Source: Methanoregula sp.
GTDB taxonomy: Archaea; Halobacteriota; Methanomicrobia; Methanomicrobiales; Methanospirillaceae
NCBI GenBank assembly: GCA_023228295.1
Contig: JALOBP010000019.1
Location: 1 to 37,540, forward strand
Direction of reading: 5' to 3'
DNA length: 37,540 nt
Shown here: piece by piece, positions 33,287-37,540 of the stretch
Numbering within the stretch: the stretch's first letter is position 1
Layout: every line of letters begins with the position of its first letter
The notes under the pieces: generated by a model
Databases searched by the model: none
What the model was told of the DNA's origin: nothing
The model's input: only the letters and a program-made list of their open reading frames with translations
Position numbers and translations under genes: made by a program

Positions 33287-34588
33287 CTACGCCCTTCTCT
33301 CCATCTCCTCCAGCCACTCCGTGACCGGCACGATCCGGATCTGCCCCCGCTCATCCCTCTCCATACCCGATTCCTTCAGGGTAACAATAGTCCCTTCGCC
33401 CAGGCCGTACGCCTGCATCGCCTCGCGCAACCCCCGCATCTCCCGTGTTCTCGTATCCGGGTCCTCAAGGGATTCCGTTACCTGGACCGCTTCCCTTATC
33501 TTCCGGTTTTCATGGATGAGGAAGTCGCATTCATACCGGTCCTTGTGATAATAGATGTCCCCGTACTTCTTTTTCAGGGCAAGGAAGACCGCGTTCTCCA
33601 GGATGCTCCCGCGGTTTCCGGACAAGGCAAAAGCCACGGCGTTTACGATGCCGGTATCGATACAGTAGATCTTCTTGGGATTGGCCAGCTGCTTTTTTAC
33701 CGAGTAATCAAACTTTTTCACAGAGGAGAAAAGGAATGCATCCTCGGCATACCCGATATACTCCCGCACGGTCTCGGGTGCGATATGAAGGCTGTCCGCG
33801 ATGCGGTTATAGGAGAGGAGGTTTCCGGTATTCGAGATAAGGAAATACAGCACATCGTACAGGTCGCTGTTGCTCCGCACGCGGTTGGGGTAGATGATGT
33901 CCTTGAGATAGATGGTCTCAAAATAATTCTTCAGGAGCTCTCGTTTGATCTCTTCCTTTTGTTCGAGAACAACCCGGGGAAACCCTCCAAAGGTGGTGTA
34001 GACCGAAAACTGCTGCCCTTTCCTGACCGTGGTCGGATTCCGGATACCGGAGAACGCGAGGCACTCGGAGAAGGAGAGCGGCCAGACCTGGACGGAGAAG
34101 TACCGGCCCGAGAGGCGGGTGCTGATCTCGCGCCGTAGGAGGGCCGAGCTGGAACCGGTCAGGATGAGCCGTATCTCCGGACGTGTGTCATAGAGTATCT
34201 TTGCGGTTGCCGCCCAGTGTTCGAAGTTCTGGACCTCATCGATGCAGACCGTGAAATGTGAAATACCTTCATGTCGCGTACAATGGTCCTCGATGAGTTC
34301 CCGGAGGAACGCGGGGTCCTTTGACCGGCTGAGAAAGAGGGGCTCATCGAGATTGATGTACAGGATCGACTCTTTTTCAGATCCGCTATCGAGCAGAGAA
34401 CGTATGATCTGGTAGACGAGCGTGGACTTTCCGGTCCTGCGGGCTCCTGCAAGCAGCAGGATTTCGGGTGCCGGGAGGAACCTGCGGATCTCAGGGAACC
34501 ATGCAAGCCGGTCAATGCCGGTGGAGAACGGGCTGTCAAACCACCACGGGTTCTGGCCTTCGAGCGCTGTCCGGATGGTCGTGTCCAT
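33287..34588 (-). CDS. AAA-type ATPase with DUF4143 domain
   Basis: The product has 433 residues. Walker A (GARRTGKST, residues 48-56) and Walker B (FTVCIDEVQN) are intact, as is the sensor segment RLILTGSSSALLRREI. The C-terminal half is the DUF4143 domain with the nuclease-like ESLEDPDTRTREMRGL stretch. Such proteins are common in archaea and bacteria, vary greatly between strains and are often mobile or linked to toxin-antitoxin-like loci; their function is unproved. A TATA-like AATTTTATC about 25 bases before the ATG suggests a leaderless transcript. The gene is flanked by the glyS end with repeat copies 1 and 2 on one side and the glyS remnant with copy 3 on the other. Confidence 0.9.
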   Translation of the reverse strand: MDTTIRTALEGQNPWWFDSPFSTGIDRLAWFPEIRRFLPAPEILLLAGARRTGKSTLVYQIIRSLLDSGSEKESILYINLDEPLFLSRSKDPAFLRELIEDHCTRHEGISHFTVCIDEVQNFEHWAATAKILYDTRPEIRLILTGSSSALLRREISTRLSGRYFSVQVWPLSFSECLAFSGIRNPTTVRKGQQFSVYTTFGGFPRVVLEQKEEIKRELLKNYFETIYLKDIIYPNRVRSNSDLYDVLYFLISNTGNLLSYNRIADSLHIAPETVREYIGYAEDAFLFSSVKKFDYSVKKQLANPKKIYCIDTGIVNAVAFALSGNRGSILENAVFLALKKKYGDIYYHKDRYECDFLIHENRKIREAVQVTESLEDPDTRTREMRGLREAMQAYGLGEGTIVTLKESGMERDERGQIRIVPVTEWLEEMERRA

Positions 34589-34636
34589 GTGTAAGATATA
34601 ATCGATGATTATAGATAAAATTGTCGACCATAACTG

Positions 34637-34756
34637 ATGATTAGGATTTTCCGGGACCGGGACAGGATGAAGCTGGTGCGGGTTCCGGTTGAGACGCTGC
34701 CGGAGATTGTGGCGGCGCTGGTTGAGGGGACAAGGACGTTTGCGTCGTTGGAATAA
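34637..34756 (+). pseudogene. Diverged remnant of the glyS 3' end
   Basis: Read in one frame, this stretch gives 39 codons and a stop: IFRDRDRMKLVRVPVETLPE continuing IVAALVEGTRTFASLE. The end of GlyRS reads TLRDRDSMKQVRIAISDLPG, then IVGALVEGSVKFAELK. The two share more than half their residues and end at the same position. No start codon or upstream synthetase sequence is present; an in-frame stop lies just before. It is therefore a separate copy of only the last part of glyS, and not a gene. As after the real glyS, elements A, B and C follow. Confidence 0.85.
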
Positions 34757-34790
34757 TTTCTCGTTTTCTTACCAATATACTCTGAATAAA

Positions 34791-34935
34791 GATGGGGGCT
34801 GATGCCCCCATACCCCCCTTTGCGATGCCTGCCGCCGCCCCGAAGGGCGCCCCGCGGCGGCCTCAATTGACGTATGCACCTTTCAAACCCGGTAATCTGA
34901 CCCGGCGTGCCCCGTGAGGGGCCCTGAGGCGGAAC
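34791..34935 (+). repeat. GC-rich hairpin repeat, copy 3 (elements A, B and C)
   Basis: This is the complete form. Element A is at 34792-34810, B at about 34831-34861 and C at about 34900-34931 (GGCGTGCC...GGCCCTGAGGCGG). It begins 35 bases after the stop of the glyS remnant, much as copy 1 begins 36 bases after the stop of glyS. The GC-rich arms predict stable RNA or DNA hairpins. Confidence 0.8.
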
Positions 34936-35060
34936 ACTCGTTTCGAGGTTTGGGACGGAGCCACATAATATCTTTTACAGAACACAGTCGAACCAGGGAC
35001 GAACGTTCACCCCTCCCCCCATCCCCTTATTACCCCCCGCAACCAAATCTCTCACCAGTA

Positions 35061-37298
35061 ATGGAGTACATCAGCCATCCCCTCGTCAAACCGGACACCG
35101 TCGAGAAGCGCGAGTACCAGCTCTCGATTGCGATGAAGGCACTGGACGCCAACACGATGGTAATCCTGCCGACCGGCCTTGGCAAGACAGCAGTCGCCCT
35201 GCTTGTTGCCGCGTCACGGCTCTACAATGAAGGGGGCAAAGTGCTGATGCTCGCCCCGACCAAGCCGCTTGTCGAGCAGCACCTCCGCTACTTCGAGCGC
35301 TACCTTAACGTGAAACCTGCGGGCGAATCCATTGCCCCCCCGTTCGTGATGTTCACGGGCGATGCTCCGCCTGCCGAGCGCACCGCTGAATGGGAGCGGG
35401 CAACCGTCATCCTTGCGACACCGCAGGTCATTAAGAACGATGTCATTGCCGGGCGGTATTCTCTTGCGGATGTTACGCTCCTCGTGGTCGATGAATGCCA
35501 CCGGGCTGTCGGGAACTACGCCTACGTCTTCCTTGCGCAGCGCTACCTTGCCTCCGCTGATAAACCCCTCCTGCTTGCCATGACCGCCTCCCCCGGCGGG
35601 GCGCAGGAGAAGGTGCAGGATGTCTGCGCCAATCTCGGTATCGAGCATGTCGAGACCCGGACCGAGAACGATCCGGATGTCAGCCCGTATGTCTTCGAGC
35701 GGGAACTGGAATACCTCAGTATCGATCTTCCCCCGGATTTGAAATCCGCCATCCAGGTCATCAATGGGCTCATCGAAGAACGGCTCGCACTCCTTGCATC
35801 GCTCCGTTTCACCGTGCCGAAACGCGAGAAGCTCACGATGAAGGCGCTCAACGCCATCAACGCCCAAATCCAGCAGCGGATCGCAAGCCGCGATCCCACC
35901 GGGTATTCTGCGGCATCGGTCTATGCTGAGTGCATGAAACTGAAGCATGCTGTGACTCTCGCAGAGTCGCAGGGAAGCGAGGTGCTCAAGGGATACCTGG
36001 CAAAACTCATCGCGGAAGGCACGGGTTCTGGCGGGAGCAAGGCCAGCCAGCGGCTGGTTGCCGACCAGTCATTCCGTGAGTTGTTCGAGCGCTCGGTGGA
36101 ATGGACTAAGGAGCTGCACCCGAAAGTTGAGATCACACGGGACCTTGTCAAAGCGCAGCTGGAGGCGTTCCCGGACAGCCGGATCATTGTCTTTGCAACG
36201 TACCGGGACACGGTACAGCTCCTTGCTGACTTCCTCACTGCGCATGATGTCGGATGTGAGCGGTTTGTCGGGCAGGCGACGAAAGATTCCGAGAAAGGGC
36301 TCTCCCAGAAAAAACAGATCGCGGCTCTCCAGCGGTTCCGTGACGGGGAGTTCAAAGTACTCATCGCGACGTCGGTTGGTGAAGAGGGCCTTGATGTACC
36401 CTCAACGGACATGGTCATCTTCTACGAAGCCGTGCCGTCCGAGATCCGGTCCATCCAGCGCAAAGGACGGACGGGCAGGTCTGGTGCCGGCCGGGTGGTT
36501 GTGCTTGTCACCAAAGGCACCTCCGATGAAGTATTCCAGCATGTCAGTGCAACGAAGGAGAAGATGATGCACAAGAGCATGCGTGCGATGGGGAATATAA
36601 CCTCACCGGTCCAGCGGCCAATCGTTGCGGAGCAGGCCTGCATCGAGGAGTTCACCCCGCAGGGCCCGAAGATCATTATCGATGATCGCGAGACCTCATC
36701 GAAAGTGGTGGAGATCCTCTCGTGTATGGGTGCAGCAATCCGCCTCGAACGGCTTGCTCTGGGGGATTACTCCATAGGAGATCGCATCCTTGTCGAGCGC
36801 AAGACCGCGAAGGACTTCGTGGACACGCTCATCAACCGTGACCTGCTTGGACAGGTCAAGGCGATGGCCGAGGCAGTCACCCGCCCGGTGATGATCATCG
36901 AAGGCGGGGATCTCTACACCCAGCGGGACATGCACCCGAACGCGATACGGGGCGTGCTTGCTGCACTCACAGTCGACATGGGAGTTTCAATCATCTTCAC
37001 CCGCGATGAGGATGACACCGCCCAGATGCTCATGGTGCTCGCCCGGCGCGAAGCGGGCGAGCGGGGCGAGCGCAAGGTGCATCCCCACAAGACCCACAGT
37101 TCTGTGAAAGATGAGCAGGAGTACATCATCTCGGCTTTTCCGGAGATTGGAATGAGGAATGCCCGGCTTTTGTTGGCACATTTCGGCTCGATCCAGACGA
37201 TTGCGAATGCAACACTTGAGGAACTGGTGGCAGTCCGGGGGATTGGGGAGAAGACCGGGCAGAAAGTGTTCGAGCTGTGCCGGGCGAAGTACGGGTGA
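35061..37298 (+). CDS. hef: Hef: fused helicase and XPF/FANCM-type nuclease
   Basis: The product has 745 residues from MEYISHPLVKPDTVEKREYQ; the frame is open 49 codons upstream but that part is repeat DNA. Residues 1-510 are a superfamily 2 helicase with Walker A (LPTGLGKTAVA, 36-46), DECH box (LLVVDECHRAVG) and motif VI (QRKGRTGRSGAG). Then comes an ERCC4 nuclease domain with IIDDRE, GDYSIGDRILVERKTAKDF, and a C-terminal helix-hairpin-helix pair (VAVRGIGEKTGQKVF). Hef processes stalled replication forks and branched DNA in Euryarchaeota. All catalytic motifs are present. It lies right after the repeat-bounded accessory patch. Confidence 0.95.
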   Translation: MEYISHPLVKPDTVEKREYQLSIAMKALDANTMVILPTGLGKTAVALLVAASRLYNEGGKVLMLAPTKPLVEQHLRYFERYLNVKPAGESIAPPFVMFTGDAPPAERTAEWERATVILATPQVIKNDVIAGRYSLADVTLLVVDECHRAVGNYAYVFLAQRYLASADKPLLLAMTASPGGAQEKVQDVCANLGIEHVETRTENDPDVSPYVFERELEYLSIDLPPDLKSAIQVINGLIEERLALLASLRFTVPKREKLTMKALNAINAQIQQRIASRDPTGYSAASVYAECMKLKHAVTLAESQGSEVLKGYLAKLIAEGTGSGGSKASQRLVADQSFRELFERSVEWTKELHPKVEITRDLVKAQLEAFPDSRIIVFATYRDTVQLLADFLTAHDVGCERFVGQATKDSEKGLSQKKQIAALQRFRDGEFKVLIATSVGEEGLDVPSTDMVIFYEAVPSEIRSIQRKGRTGRSGAGRVVVLVTKGTSDEVFQHVSATKEKMMHKSMRAMGNITSPVQRPIVAEQACIEEFTPQGPKIIIDDRETSSKVVEILSCMGAAIRLERLALGDYSIGDRILVERKTAKDFVDTLINRDLLGQVKAMAEAVTRPVMIIEGGDLYTQRDMHPNAIRGVLAALTVDMGVSIIFTRDEDDTAQMLMVLARREAGERGERKVHPHKTHSSVKDEQEYIISAFPEIGMRNARLLLAHFGSIQTIANATLEELVAVRGIGEKTGQKVFELCRAKYG

Positions 37299-37402
37299 AT
37301 TGATAAACTGATTGCCTGAATTGTATGATCAAATTTGAATTTACATATGGACATACTCAAAAAATTCTATGGATTGTTGTAAAATATGTTAAAATTTTAA
37401 AA

Positions 37403-37540
37403 TTATGAATTGGAAATTGTTTCAAGTTCTTTTTTCAAATCTAGAATTTGGGATCGGGATTGAATTATATTATTCTCCATATTATTAAAGATACGTAACA
37501 AATTACTTTTCCGATTTTCTTCTAGGTAGTGTAAAGATCT
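37403..37540 (-). CDS. C-terminal end of an AT-rich gene (partial, extends beyond the window)
   Basis: On the minus strand, from the window edge to the TAA at 37405-37403, 45 codons are open. The peptide reads RSLHYLEENRKSNLL and later SRSQILDLKKELETISNS, with a spacing that suggests a coiled coil. The DNA is much more AT-rich than hef, so this may be another acquired gene. A chance open frame in AT-rich DNA is possible but less likely, because such DNA is rich in stop codons. Confidence 0.5.
   Translation of the reverse strand, partial: RSLHYLEENRKSNLLRIFNNMENNIIQSRSQILDLKKELETISNS

Larger units (their letters stand above)
34589..35060. other. Region between the DUF4143 gene and hef
   Basis: These 472 bases hold, in order, the promoter of the DUF4143 gene (34605-34620), the glyS remnant, repeat copy 3 and probably the hef promoter. 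A TATA-like ATAATATCTTTT lies at about 34966-34977. I see no intact gene here. Confidence 0.55.

Noticed and set aside
32022..34935. A-B-C elements considered as a CRISPR array
   Set aside because: There are only three copies, at irregular distances of about 1-1.7 kb, separated by genes. No regular short repeats and spacers and no cas genes are visible.
31987..34940. Insertion sequence or integrase-driven element
   Set aside because: The direct-repeat architecture is suggestive, but no transposase or integrase gene lies within it, so I do not label it as a defined mobile element.
34914..35060. N-terminal extension of Hef
   Set aside because: The 49 extra codons come from repeat element C and promoter DNA. 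Hef proteins usually begin close to the MEYISHPLVKP segment.

Overview
The window reads as chromosomal DNA of a methanogenic archaeon of the order Methanomicrobiales, probably close to Methanoregula. This is an inference from protein style; no methanogenesis or rRNA gene is present to settle it. Supporting signs are an archaeal-type glycyl-tRNA synthetase, a Hef helicase-nuclease, TATA boxes placed as in archaea, GGTGATC/GGAG-type ribosome binding sites, receiver-PAS proteins starting MYSILYVDDE, PEGA surface proteins and moderately GC-rich codon use. All identifications come from reading motifs; no database search was possible.

Layout. (1) 1-1000, minus strand: a tandem family of three small proteins. 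Each has an almost identical N-terminal membrane segment and a divergent cysteine-rich tail; the two complete tails carry four CX3C motifs. Two of the three sit behind copies of the same promoter block. (2) 1016-5873: a PPC/DUF296 protein, a SAM methyltransferase, a DUF169 protein, a membrane-anchored transglutaminase-like protein and a CPBP protease. (3) 6147-11767: a secreted protein of unknown function, an ATPase gene overlapping a MscS channel gene, a small secreted protein and a second MscS channel. (4) 12037-13131: two paralogous minus-strand genes of unknown function, with a foldable intergenic stretch between them. (5) 13353-18362: a flavin reductase-like protein, a receiver-PAS-PAS-PAS protein without kinase, and a Cache-HAMP-SpoIIE phosphatase. 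(6) 18420-27955: a helical protein of unknown function, a CDF transporter with altered metal-site residues, a fused N-carbamoylputrescine amidase/agmatine deiminase, GNAT, pirin, FkbM methyltransferase, nitroreductase, a two-helix membrane protein, a PEGA surface protein and an MFS exporter. (7) 28150-31986: a STAS protein, a UPF0173 hydrolase, a double-HTH regulator and glyS. (8) 31987-34940: an accessory patch downstream of glyS. (9) 35061-37298: hef, followed by AT-rich DNA with the tail of another gene at the window edge.

The least ordinary region is the glyS-hef interval. The last ~39 codons of glyS recur in diverged form at 34637-34756. Both the real glyS end and this remnant are followed by the same GC-rich hairpin elements (called A, B and C here). 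Between them lie an AT-rich gene that appears to split the first A-B-C block and a DUF4143-type ATPase. This looks like a cassette bounded by direct repeats at the 3' end of glyS. The cysteine-rich family at the left edge is the second most interesting locus.

Functional links. The SpoIIE phosphatase and the STAS protein could be two parts of a partner-switching pathway, although no anti-sigma-type kinase is visible. The ATPase and MscS channel are probably translationally coupled. The fused AguB-AguA protein would take agmatine to putrescine in one polypeptide.
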